IMG/VR virus record: IMGVR_UViG_3300037247_000239 | Location: 1-37,326 of that record | Source: a virus | DNA length: 37,326 nucleotides | Reading direction: 5' to 3' (one strand) | In this document: piece by piece, positions 13,271 through 21,271 of the stretch | Layout of the letters: the number at the start of each line of letters is the position of its first letter | Numbering within the stretch: the stretch's first letter is position 1 | Made by a program: the position numbers and the translations under genes | Notes under the pieces: generated by a model | Seen by the model: only the letters and a program-made list of their open reading frames with translations | Told to the model about the DNA's origin: nothing | Databases searched by the model: none

Positions 13271-14134
13271 ATGGCAGAAGTAAATAGAGAAGACCCCCAG
13301 CCTCAACCTAATATTGTTGACCCTGGGGCTGCACCCGTAATAACTGATACTCCCCCGGCTGAACCGCTAGATGCCAGGGGTATACCTTTCAAGAATACAG
13401 TTGCTGAACTAGAACGTAAGTTAAAAGAGAAGGAAGAGCTAAACACTCAGTATCAAACCGTACTGGGCCAGTACCAGGCTCAGCAGCAGCAAGCACAAAC
13501 CCAGACACAGGCTGTCACTCAGCCAGCCAAAACTGGCGACGATGACATCCTGGGCCAATACAGTGAACAAGACCGCAAGGCAATAGAAATTATCGCTGCG
13601 CGAGTTGCACGGACAGAGGCTGAAAAGACCGGTTACCGTTTCGTTCAGCAGGCTGCCCACCAGAATGCTTTAGCTGATAACACCGAACTGATGGAAGAAG
13701 CCCGCAAGCAATATTCCGCCTTCAAGCAGAACCAAGTATGGGCACAGGTAGATGACATCTTGGTTCAAGACCGTGCTATTGCTGAAGCGGAAAAGGTGCT
13801 GTTGGCCAAAAAGAATGTGGCCGCCAGCCAGCAGGCAGTAACTGACGCTAATCGTCAAGGTGCGGCTGGTGCTAATTTACCCAATACCTCTGGCCAGTCA
13901 GTAGAGACACCGGAAGACAAGGAAGCCTGGGTAAAGAAATGGATGCAGCAGTGGGAAAACATATCCATGTTCAAGAAGTTTGAACGGGGTGTAGATATTA
14001 ACTCACCCGAAGGCCAGAAACTGTTTAAGGGATATGCTGATGAAGCATGGAACCCAACCATCTTCAGCGGCACCTCGGCAGTAGGACAAGCCTACCGTGA
14101 ACTATCACAGCAGCAGCAACAGGAGAGGTCGTAA
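13271..14134 (+). CDS. Putative scaffolding protein
   Basis: 287 residues, acidic Pro-rich N-terminus, then a coiled coil (ERKLKEKEELNTQYQ) followed by Gln-rich and helical sequence and a compact C-terminal part. Composition and place between portal and capsid genes match phage scaffolding proteins, which direct capsid assembly and then leave. The ribosome binding site TAGGAGAAATAA is the form shared by the capsid genes. The leader holds a small ACGCT-AAC-AGCGT hairpin. Confidence 0.6.
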   Translation: MAEVNREDPQPQPNIVDPGAAPVITDTPPAEPLDARGIPFKNTVAELERKLKEKEELNTQYQTVLGQYQAQQQQAQTQTQAVTQPAKTGDDDILGQYSEQDRKAIEIIAARVARTEAEKTGYRFVQQAAHQNALADNTELMEEARKQYSAFKQNQVWAQVDDILVQDRAIAEAEKVLLAKKNVAASQQAVTDANRQGAAGANLPNTSGQSVETPEDKEAWVKKWMQQWENISMFKKFERGVDINSPEGQKLFKGYADEAWNPTIFSGTSAVGQAYRELSQQQQQERS

Positions 14135-14934
14135 TGGCTAGTTTCAAAGAGAAGGTAAAGAAGTCTCTCGGCTTGGATGAGGACTTTCAGACTCATACCG
14201 AGAAGAATAAAGAAGTAACTGTAAACAATGCTCCTGTTGACGAAGATACCACGGTAATAGTTGAATCGGCTGAGCCTAAAGTTGTTGATGAGCCTGCTAC
14301 GGTAGTATCTAGTGGAACAGAACCAGAAGCGCCTAAAAGGTATGCCGTGGCAGGAGCAGGTGCTGACCCCCATGATAAGAAGCTAGAGCACTTCCGGTAT
14401 ACCAAAGACCCAAACCAACTGGATTACTGGGAATTCGGTGAAGACGTAAACACCATGTCTGTTCCTAAGAATATCAGGGATAAGTACCCTGAAATGAGAT
14501 TCCACTGGCGGAGCCTAGCTAGAGTAGACCGACTGGGAATGGATTACAAGGGTTGGCAGAAGTTTACCGATTCCTCATTGGGTTACGGAGAAGGGCTTAA
14601 GCGCGGCAACGACACTATGTTGTTTGCCATGCCGGAAGGGCGTGCCCAGAAGTATAACGACAAGGTAGCGGCTGAATCTACTCAAAGGGTTAGAGAGCTT
14701 CAGGAACATCAAATAAAGATGAATGACCGTGCGGCTGCGGCTGGTTTGCAACCCTACGAGGCCAAGGGCAAAGGTACCAGCGGCATAGCCATTGGTGAGC
14801 GCCCAGCCCTAGGCAAGCGTCCGGCTGGCCAGCACCGTGGCTTGAGCCGCGAAGAGGTGGTTGAAAGGATAACTCGCCAGCAAGAACAGGCTCGGCGCGG
14901 GCGGGTAACCTTCGACATGGGTGGACGCAGATAA
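14134..14934 (+). CDS. Virion-assembly-region protein of unknown role
   Basis: 266 residues, coupled to the previous gene by TAATG. The first 80 residues are acidic and low-complexity (EPKVVDEPATVVSSGTEPE); the rest is charged and helical, ending with a basic REEVVERITRQQEQARRGR stretch. It could be a second scaffold component or a minor head protein. No domain recognised. Confidence 0.5.
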   Translation: MASFKEKVKKSLGLDEDFQTHTEKNKEVTVNNAPVDEDTTVIVESAEPKVVDEPATVVSSGTEPEAPKRYAVAGAGADPHDKKLEHFRYTKDPNQLDYWEFGEDVNTMSVPKNIRDKYPEMRFHWRSLARVDRLGMDYKGWQKFTDSSLGYGEGLKRGNDTMLFAMPEGRAQKYNDKVAAESTQRVRELQEHQIKMNDRAAAAGLQPYEAKGKGTSGIAIGERPALGKRPAGQHRGLSREEVVERITRQQEQARRGRVTFDMGGRR

Positions 14935-14936
14935 GT

Positions 14937-15260
14937 GTGCGCTTACTTAACCCCTTCAAAACCAAGTGTAAGACTTGTTTCAGATACTGTCTGGACGGTG
15001 AGATAGTTGCCGACCTATGTGCCAACTGTTGGTATGACCGCAGTGAAAACATGCGGAAGCAGTTTCGCATCTCTAACTTTCAATCAAATGGTCATCCTGA
15101 GTGCTGGCAGTGTCATCAGCTTATATATCTTGGTGGGTATCTTACTTGGGTGATAGACGCCAAGAGCTTCGCTTATTTCTGTGTTCCCTGCTCTGACAAG
15201 AAACATCGTACCGACGCCCAGTATAAACACACCAAGTTCCATTACGAAAATAAGCTCTGA
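14937..15260 (+). CDS. Double zinc-ribbon-like protein
   Basis: 107 residues from GTG 14937. First site: CKTC and CANC; second site: CWQC and CVPC. Both sites have two CxxC knuckles separated by beta-type sequence, so two zinc ribbons in tandem are likely. It sits between the putative scaffold and the decoration proteins, an odd place for a zinc protein. Role unknown. The spacer after it (15261-15376) holds a 22-codon frame and the GGAGG ribosome binding site of the next gene. Confidence 0.6.
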   Translation: MRLLNPFKTKCKTCFRYCLDGEIVADLCANCWYDRSENMRKQFRISNFQSNGHPECWQCHQLIYLGGYLTWVIDAKSFAYFCVPCSDKKHRTDAQYKHTKFHYENKL

Positions 15261-15376
15261 AAAATCATAACTAAATCTATCTACTCATACCGTTTCTGGT
15301 TATGGGTTCTAAAAGTAATTCTAATTCTATTGGGAATCAACTCATGCCTAGAGTGGTTCCTTGGAGGTAAGTAAAC

Positions 15377-15889
15377 ATGGCGAACGTTGATAATCCTCAT
15401 GGCTTCGCACCGCTGAAAAGTTTGGGCGGGGGAGACATGGTGGCAAGAGAATATATTAAGGCCGCTGCCGATGGTACGCGGCTGGGTATCAATGACCCGG
15501 TAACCTTTACCGGTGCCGTGGATACCATTGAACAGTACGACCAAGATGACCCGATACTGGGCGTTACCTTGAACTTTGGGGCTGGCACCACCCTAACCAA
15601 CCAATCCGTCATCCTGGCTTTTGAAGATACCTTATTTGAAGCGCAGGAAGATGCCAACATGGGGAAGGCGGCTGAGGGCGCAGGTGCCAATACCATAGCC
15701 GCAGTAGCTGCCAACACTACTACCGGGCATTCCAAGTTTGAGATTTCATCTACCGCAGCGGCTGCTGTTAGGGATTTGCACCTGTATCAAGTAGCTCCCT
15801 ATATTGACAATGATGGCGCTTCTACCAACGCCCGTTGGTTCATCCTGTTTAATGACCGGCAGTACGCTAATGCCATTGCAGGTATCTAA
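15377..15889 (+). CDS. Capsid decoration-like structural protein A
   Basis: 170 residues, beta-rich, with no signal peptide or catalytic motif. The N-terminus MANVDNPHGFAPLKSLGGG is typical of abundant phage structural proteins encoded just before the major capsid gene, which stabilise or decorate the shell. A strong GGAGG precedes the ATG. The next gene is a clear paralogue, so the pair arose by tandem duplication. Confidence 0.7.
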   Translation: MANVDNPHGFAPLKSLGGGDMVAREYIKAAADGTRLGINDPVTFTGAVDTIEQYDQDDPILGVTLNFGAGTTLTNQSVILAFEDTLFEAQEDANMGKAAEGAGANTIAAVAANTTTGHSKFEISSTAAAAVRDLHLYQVAPYIDNDGASTNARWFILFNDRQYANAIAGI

Positions 15890-15891
15890 CT

Positions 15892-16413
15892 ATGGCTAAT
15901 ACAGACAGACCGCATGGATTTGTCGGCTTAAAGAGTCTGGGCGGTGGAGATTTGGTAGTGCGGGAATACGCCAAGGCGGTTGCTGATACTACCGTCATAG
16001 GTGAGAACGACCTGGTAACCATTACTGGTGCTTTCGACACGATTGCCCAGTATGTTCAGGATGACCCGGTTTCGGGTTCCAGCGTCAACTTCGGTGCAAC
16101 TGTTACTGCCACTACCCATTCAGTTGTACTGGCTTTCTCGGACACGCTTTTTGAAGCCCAGGAAGACAGTGACGGCGCAGCAATGGCAGTTGCTGATGAA
16201 GGACAAAGCGCAGATGTTATTGTTGCCGCCGCTAATTCCACCAGCGGTAACTCCAACATGGAAATAGATTCATCTACAGTCACCAACCAAGCCAGGGACG
16301 TTCAACTTTACGCGGTTGCACCTTATGCTGATAATGTTGGTGGCACCACTAATGCCCGTTGGTTTGTTCTTATGAATGACCGGCGTTACTTCAACGCAGT
16401 TGCTGGTGTCTAA
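15892..16413 (+). CDS. Capsid decoration-like structural protein B
   Basis: 173 residues, a paralogue of the preceding gene along its full length: shared PHGF-LKSLGGGD, QDDP, LAF-DTLFEAQED, VAPY-DN and TNARWF segments. The acidic surface and Ala/Thr-rich middle differ. Two bases separate the genes, so they are co-translated. The two proteins may occupy different capsid positions or be alternative decoration subunits; that is inference. Confidence 0.7.
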   Translation: MANTDRPHGFVGLKSLGGGDLVVREYAKAVADTTVIGENDLVTITGAFDTIAQYVQDDPVSGSSVNFGATVTATTHSVVLAFSDTLFEAQEDSDGAAMAVADEGQSADVIVAAANSTSGNSNMEIDSSTVTNQARDVQLYAVAPYADNVGGTTNARWFVLMNDRRYFNAVAGV

Positions 16414-16458
16414 CCAGTAATTGCCCTTTCTTTTTATCTTTAGGAGAAATATTACACT

Positions 16459-17391
16459 ATGGCTTTAATGACTCGTTTGAAGTTTCCTGACTGGGAGACT
16501 ACCGCAGCGTTGCCGTTTCTTAGGCGACTGGTAGAATCCGGTAGGAAGCGTCGGCCAGAATGGTTCCAGCAAGTATTTCGCATGGAATCCACTGACCGTC
16601 CACATGAACAGTATACCAGTATTGCTAAGTTCGGGCTTTTCGTAGAAACCGACGAAGGTTCGCCGGTAACTTATGATTCCGCTATCCAGGGGTTCGATAA
16701 GACCCTCACGCCCCTGCAATACTCGCTGGGCTTCAGAATTTCTCGCCTAGCGTTTGACGATGACCGCTTGGGTGCCTTGAGGAACATGGCATCCGACTTG
16801 GGTTGGTCATGGACAGAATCCAGAAACGTCCTGTCGGCTGATGTCATCAATAACGGTTACAGCGGTGCCATTACCGGTGCTGACGGAGTAGTGTTGTTTT
16901 CCACCTCTCACTTGAGAGAAGATGGCGTTACCTTCAGAAATAGACTGGCTGTCGATGCTGATTTCTCGGTTACATCGCTGAAGACAGCATTCGTTGACTT
17001 TAGGAACTTCCGCGATGGTAGAGGCAAGCGCCTGAACCTGGTGCCGGAATCGATTATGTCGCCTCCGGATAACTGGTTTGACATTGCTGAAGTCTTACAG
17101 TCCAGTGATAGGCCTGATACCGCTAACCGCGCCACTAACGTAGGCCGCTCGTTCTTTGAGGGTGGTATTCTACGGCAACTGCCTCCCAATGATTACCTGA
17201 CCGATACTGACTCATGGGTATTGGTTGGCCCGAAAGAAGACCACGGCCTAATCTTCCTAGAAAGGGAGAAGTTCACGGTAGAAACTGATGTGGACTTTGA
17301 TACTCGCACCCTAAAAACCGCCGCCTGGGGCCGCTTTGATGTTGACTGGGTGAACAACGGCGTGGGGATATTTGCCTCCGCTGGCATGTAA
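16459..17391 (+). CDS. Major capsid protein (HK97 fold, Mu gpT-like)
   Basis: 310 residues. The layout resembles Mu gpT-type major head proteins: an early basic helix (LRRLVESGRKRRPEW), YTSIAKFGLFVETDEGSPV, the VLFSTSHL segment, NLVPESIMSPPDN, and a C-terminal TAAWGRFDVDWVNN. It forms the icosahedral shell. Ribosome binding site TTTAGGAGAAATATT. It follows the decoration pair and ends the head module. Confidence 0.85.
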   Translation: MALMTRLKFPDWETTAALPFLRRLVESGRKRRPEWFQQVFRMESTDRPHEQYTSIAKFGLFVETDEGSPVTYDSAIQGFDKTLTPLQYSLGFRISRLAFDDDRLGALRNMASDLGWSWTESRNVLSADVINNGYSGAITGADGVVLFSTSHLREDGVTFRNRLAVDADFSVTSLKTAFVDFRNFRDGRGKRLNLVPESIMSPPDNWFDIAEVLQSSDRPDTANRATNVGRSFFEGGILRQLPPNDYLTDTDSWVLVGPKEDHGLIFLEREKFTVETDVDFDTRTLKTAAWGRFDVDWVNNGVGIFASAGM

Positions 17392-17474
17392 GTTGCGTAA
17401 GTAATATCTCAAACTCTCCTGAGCAGAATACCCCGTTATGGAGAGTATTTATAGCGGGTAAATTCAGGGTAAGT

Positions 17475-17492
17475 GGGGGTACACATTCCCCC
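17475..17492 (+). other. GGGGG/CCCCC hairpin in the spacer after the capsid gene
   Basis: Five G-C pairs (17475-17479 with 17488-17492) around an eight-base loop, in the 170-base spacer after the major capsid gene. No T tract follows, so it may be an RNA-stabilising or processing structure protecting the abundant capsid mRNA 3' end. Confidence 0.3.
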
Positions 17493-17561
17493 TAGGCATA
17501 GCGGCAACGGAAAGTCTTTTGACCGGTACGCCCGCTACTGTCCCTTTAGGAGAAATAATTA

Positions 17562-18557
17562 ATGAGTGTAACAAATCTTTCAGCTTTAAGTGTAGCTGGA
17601 GTACCTGTATTGGGTAGTGGTGGTATTCCCGCTATGTTTGGTGATTATTGGTTCGTTGATTTCACCAAGGGTTCTGATGGTAATAGTGGTAAGGATACTA
17701 CCCATGCCTTCAAGACTATCTCTAAGGCTTATAACAGCGCCACCACCAATAACAATGACGTTATCCTGGTTGACGGTGATGGAGAAGTCCTTGAGGATGG
17801 CAAGATTACCTGGAGTAAGAATAGAATCCATCTAGTTGGACTAGGTGGGGGCTTTCTTCATGGACAAAGAGCACGCTGGGCTAACTCTTCAACCGGCGTG
17901 AGTGCTGCGATTGACTCGACTATTGAGGTTTCCGGTACCGGCAACTCATTTCACAACCTCAAGATTGTTAATACCGGTACTAACGCAGCTTCAATTGCTT
18001 GCCTGATTGACTCAGGAGAGGCTACTTGGTACAACAACTGTTCCTTTATGAAGTTTTCTGACCTTAACGTAACGGCAGTCGCTGACGTTATCTGTCGGTC
18101 AGACAGTTGTACTTATACCAACTGCGAAATTGGCTTTGATACGCTGGTGCAGGCCAATCCCAGAGCCACCTTCTGGATTCTGAATAGTGGGGCAACCAGG
18201 TGTAAGCATCTGACAATGCAGAATTGTCACTTTGTTTGTGCGTCTTCAGCGCAAACCAAGGTATTTATCCTGGTTGCAAATACGTCCTCTCTCGCCTTTA
18301 GTAATACTTTCACGGACTGCGTGTTCAATGCCGCTATATTCGGCTCAGGCAGCGCAGCAACCCTGGACGATGCTGTGCAAACCGCATCGGGTTTATCAGA
18401 AGGCAATTTGCTTTTTGTTAATCCTGCTTCAAATACTACGGAATTTGCTTCCGCTGATGGTTTATCGAACTCCAGAGATGGAGTTAAGGTAGCTGGCTTC
18501 GCAATGTCTGATACTAACCCTGACCAGTCGGTTGGGACTGCGATTGTACCTGCGTAA
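17562..18557 (+). CDS. Beta-helix virion surface protein
   Basis: 331 residues. After a DYWFVDFTKGSDGNSGKD segment typical of the start of pectate-lyase-like right-handed beta-helices come repeated short strands with Asn/Cys ladders (NCSFMKFSDLNV, NCEIGFD, NCHFVCASS). Probably a capsid or tail surface fibre; carbohydrate binding is possible but no catalytic residues are evident. Leader TTTAGGAGAAATAATT. Located next to the capsid gene, so a head fibre is as likely as a tail part. Confidence 0.6.
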   Translation: MSVTNLSALSVAGVPVLGSGGIPAMFGDYWFVDFTKGSDGNSGKDTTHAFKTISKAYNSATTNNNDVILVDGDGEVLEDGKITWSKNRIHLVGLGGGFLHGQRARWANSSTGVSAAIDSTIEVSGTGNSFHNLKIVNTGTNAASIACLIDSGEATWYNNCSFMKFSDLNVTAVADVICRSDSCTYTNCEIGFDTLVQANPRATFWILNSGATRCKHLTMQNCHFVCASSAQTKVFILVANTSSLAFSNTFTDCVFNAAIFGSGSAATLDDAVQTASGLSEGNLLFVNPASNTTEFASADGLSNSRDGVKVAGFAMSDTNPDQSVGTAIVPA

Positions 18558-18596
18558 TTGCTTTACTCAAGCCTCCTGAGATAATCCCTGTCATAA

Positions 18597-18622
18597 CCTG
18601 CCGTGGAGGCCAGTACGGCAGG
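18597..18622 (+). promoter_or_regulatory. Eight-bp hairpin with GGAGG in its loop
   Basis: CCTGCCGT (18597-18604) pairs perfectly with ACGGCAGG (18615-18622); the ten-base loop begins GGAGG. The next ATG is at 18635 and has no other ribosome binding site, so the hairpin may bring or hide this sequence. No T tract. Confidence 0.4.
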
Positions 18623-18634
18623 CTGCCATAGTAA

Positions 18635-19129
18635 ATGATTACCTTAACCGGCACCTTCCAATACGATGATGGTACCCCGCTAGACGGGACAGCCAAACTC
18701 AATATAATTGGTTCCGATGGACAATACTTCATTCTGGGAGCTGCCCAGGAACAGGGAACGCAAACACCGATACCCAACAGATATGAGATAATTATTACCA
18801 ATGGCTCAATTTCTTCCATAGTTGGGTTCGATACCAACTTCACTTCAACTGATACTATTTGGGGTAACAGCGAAATATCTCCTCCTGACACTCTGTATAA
18901 ATACTGGCTGTTTGATGCTGTAGACAGAAAGATAAGCGGCCCAGTAAATATTCAAATCTCTTCCGGCCCCTACGACTTATTCAGCGCCTTACCATCCAGC
19001 ATCCCAACTTCAGCAGTAACTCAAAATATATTGGTATCCAATCCCCCTTCAGGAAGCATGGCAATCAAGAATTTCTACGTTAATAGTAGCGGGAAAGTAG
19101 TAGTCGAATACGACGACGCTCCCGTTTAG
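18635..19129 (+). CDS. Virion protein with beta-sandwich N-terminus
   Basis: 164 residues. The N-terminus (TGTFQYDDGTPLDGTAKLNI) looks like a carboxypeptidase-regulatory-type or transthyretin-like beta-sandwich used in fibre proteins. The C-terminus ends with SSGKVVVEYDDAPV, which resembles the C-terminus of the next gene's product. Probably a fibre or decoration component. The ribosome binding site may be in the loop of the hairpin before it. Confidence 0.55.
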   Translation: MITLTGTFQYDDGTPLDGTAKLNIIGSDGQYFILGAAQEQGTQTPIPNRYEIIITNGSISSIVGFDTNFTSTDTIWGNSEISPPDTLYKYWLFDAVDRKISGPVNIQISSGPYDLFSALPSSIPTSAVTQNILVSNPPSGSMAIKNFYVNSSGKVVVEYDDAPV

Positions 19130-19144
19130 GTTTTAGGAGAATAA

Positions 19145-19492
19145 ATGGCTATTGCAACTTTTCAATTAGACCCCAATGCTCAGTCTTACACCGACGACGA
19201 CATTGTAGGCAAGGTAAATACTGCCAGCGCCAATATTACCAGGGCTAGTTCGGTTGATGCCGCAGCCCGTCCAATTGCGGCAGGTGAGGTTGATAGTACT
19301 GAGTTGGCGGCTAATGCTGTAGATAATACGAAATTGGCTTCTACTGCTGCCAAGGACAACCTGGATGCTCTGGCGGATACCTCACGTGGTTACATCAAGA
19401 CTGATGCTACTACTGGAGAGTTCAAGGTTATTTCCTTGCAACGTGAAGCCGATGGCAAGCTCGGTATCGACTATGACGACGTTGCTATCTAA
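19145..19492 (+). CDS. Small tail-fibre-like protein
   Basis: 115 residues, with the segment DSTELAANAVDNTKLAS, a repeat type common in phage tail-fibre shafts. The C-terminus ADGKLGIDYDDVAI parallels that of the preceding protein. A strong TTTTAGGAGAATAA leader precedes ATG 19145. Probably assembles with its neighbours into a trimeric fibre. Confidence 0.6.
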   Translation: MAIATFQLDPNAQSYTDDDIVGKVNTASANITRASSVDAAARPIAAGEVDSTELAANAVDNTKLASTAAKDNLDALADTSRGYIKTDATTGEFKVISLQREADGKLGIDYDDVAI

Positions 19493-19494
19493 CT

Positions 19495-19833
19495 ATGGCA
19501 CTTCAGACTGAGCCAGTAGCACACAATAACTTAGTATCTGGCGGTCAAACCACTCTTCATTCACATGCAGGGGGAGGTGGTGGAGCCGATGTCAAGGCGG
19601 GCAATGAGACTGGTATTACTGAAAATACTACTCGCGCCGTTACCTTTACTACCAGTTTCTCGGCTACACCCAATGTCGTAGTAGGTTTTTCAGACAACTC
19701 CGCTGAAATATCAGTGGTATCAGCTCACACCGTTAGCACCACCGGATTTACTATTCTAGTAACCAAGTCAGGCGGTGGTGGTTCGGCCAACCGGGATGTT
19801 GCTTGGGTCGCTACTGATGCGGGCAACCCATAA
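19495..19833 (+). CDS. H-type-lectin-like fibre tip protein
   Basis: 112 residues. The N-terminus has LHSHAGGGGGADVKAG, a Gly-rich collar; the remainder follows the pattern of fibre-tip domains related to H-type lectins: VTFTTSFSATPNVVVGFSD, then a STTGFTILVTKSGG strand. Could bind host surface sugar. Only two bases follow the previous stop, and it is coupled (TAATG) to the glycosyltransferase gene. Confidence 0.55.
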   Translation: MALQTEPVAHNNLVSGGQTTLHSHAGGGGGADVKAGNETGITENTTRAVTFTTSFSATPNVVVGFSDNSAEISVVSAHTVSTTGFTILVTKSGGGGSANRDVAWVATDAGNP

Positions 19834-20534
19834 TGAAAAAGGTATTAATAGCTGTTCCCAATGAGGGCCGCATTGATACCCAGGTAGTAAAGTCTTTGCT
19901 GGATATTAGATGGGGAGAGAAATATCAGAAAAGCATTATCCTGCCAATGATGGATATGCCGATAGAAAACTCTCGTGCCCATACCATAAACTACTTTCTA
20001 AAAGGTGATTGGGACTACCTCTTCAGCATGGACGCTGATAACCCGCCCCTGGCTGACCCGCTGGAACTGATAGAGCTAGACCTAGATTTGGTAGGCTACC
20101 CCACCCCGATATGGTGCTGGAATCGAGAGAAGAATAAAGGCCCTTACCCAATAGAGTGGAATGTCTATGACTACGACTTTAAGCAAGGCCCTAATCGCCA
20201 CAAGCAGCACGAACCAAGAGAGGGGCTGCAAGAAGTAGACGCCATTGGCAGCGGGGCTTTCTTGGTTGCCAGGAGAGTCCTTGAGCACCCGACTGTTCGC
20301 TACCAGCCTTTCCAGCGAAAGTGGAATGATGATGGAACTGTTTTGCTAGGCAGCGACTTGGCTTTCTGCCAGAAGGTCAAAGCCGCCGGGTTCAAGATAC
20401 ATGCTCACTTCGGACATATCTGCCTGCATTACAAACAGGTTGAGCTTACTGCTGTCATAGACGGTTGGAACTCTTTCTATCAAAGAAAGAAGTCAGAGTG
20501 GGCTAACCAGAGCAGAGAGTTTGTTCATATATAA
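19833..20534 (+). CDS. GT-A family glycosyltransferase
   Basis: 233 residues. The nucleotide-sugar site is visible: strand MKKVLIAVPNEGRID, then FSMDADNPP with the metal-binding DxD (Asp67-Ala-Asp69), then AIGSGAFLVARRVLE and a SDLAFCQKVKAAGFKI segment followed by HICLHYKQ, an order typical of GT2-like enzymes. It transfers a sugar from a nucleotide donor; acceptor unknown. It overlaps the lectin-like fibre gene (TAATG), so a virion protein or host surface sugar is a plausible target. Confidence 0.75.
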   Translation: MKKVLIAVPNEGRIDTQVVKSLLDIRWGEKYQKSIILPMMDMPIENSRAHTINYFLKGDWDYLFSMDADNPPLADPLELIELDLDLVGYPTPIWCWNREKNKGPYPIEWNVYDYDFKQGPNRHKQHEPREGLQEVDAIGSGAFLVARRVLEHPTVRYQPFQRKWNDDGTVLLGSDLAFCQKVKAAGFKIHAHFGHICLHYKQVELTAVIDGWNSFYQRKKSEWANQSREFVHI

Positions 20535-20537
20535 AGT

Positions 20538-20687
20538 ATGACTTACCTGACACCCAAGAGGTTGGAATCTTCTACCGAAGATTCCGAAGAGTTACTTAGA
20601 AAGATTCTTGATAAACTTAATATTATAGTCAACCAGCTACAACTTATGACAGATGAGCCGCTGGATGATTCACAGGAGAATATTTAA
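20538..20687 (+). CDS. 49-aa coiled-coil peptide
   Basis: Short frame between the glycosyltransferase and the next virion gene, which it overlaps by one base (TAATG). A heptad-like helix (EELLRKILDKLNIIVNQLQ) dominates and the ends are acidic. Possibly an assembly chaperone or fibre-trimerising peptide; inference only. Confidence 0.55.
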   Translation: MTYLTPKRLESSTEDSEELLRKILDKLNIIVNQLQLMTDEPLDDSQENI

Positions 20688-21268
20688 TGCCTACCATATT
20701 AGATGGTACGGGGAAAGGTTTTCAGGCCCAGGTAGATGAAAATAATCGTCTCAGGGTTGAGTCGGTATCGGAATCAGATGAGCACAGAAAAGCCCTAGAT
20801 GGCGAAGCCTATAGTATTAACTCTGCCACTACTGCCAACCTCCTAACCATAACTACTAACTTTGGGGCCGTACTTCACTTGCAGAATGATTCCAGCACTA
20901 AAGAACTCATCATCCAGAAAGTATTAGTATCTTCAAATGAGGCTGGAACTATTGTAAGATTTATTAAGAATAATGTTATCGGCTCAATTGCTGATAATAA
21001 CAGCCTAACTCCAGCTAACAGTAACTTTGCATCCGGTAAGGTGGCCGATGTCACCGCTCACTCATGGGATGAAACAAACAACGGGATTGGCGGGTTGTCA
21101 GGCGGGACGGTTGTAAGCACCTTTAGCGAAGGCGTAGGAGTGACTGTTCATCCTATAGATGGCGCTATCGTCTTAGGAAAAAACAACGCCCTTACAGTTG
21201 AAATGGCATCCACCAGTACCACTGATGAAGTAAGCGCCTTAATTAGATTCTATTTTCAGGACATATAA
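20687..21268 (+). CDS. Beta-rich virion structural protein
   Basis: 193 residues with no cysteine. The start MPTILDGTGKGFQAQVDENN and the following RLRVESVSES are typical of phage virion proteins with a short N-terminal anchor followed by a jelly-roll-type beta-sandwich. Residues from 80 on are strand-rich with many Thr/Ser/Asn. Coupled to the coiled-coil peptide. Likely a minor tail or head-surface protein. Confidence 0.55.
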   Translation: MPTILDGTGKGFQAQVDENNRLRVESVSESDEHRKALDGEAYSINSATTANLLTITTNFGAVLHLQNDSSTKELIIQKVLVSSNEAGTIVRFIKNNVIGSIADNNSLTPANSNFASGKVADVTAHSWDETNNGIGGLSGGTVVSTFSEGVGVTVHPIDGAIVLGKNNALTVEMASTSTTDEVSALIRFYFQDI

Positions 21269-21271
21269 TAC

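Noticed and set aside
15302-15370. 22-codon frame before the decoration genes
   Set aside because: No ribosome binding site and polar low-complexity product; probably leader sequence.
17475-17492. Terminator after the major capsid gene
   Set aside because: The hairpin has no T tract and the genes that follow clearly need read-through transcription.
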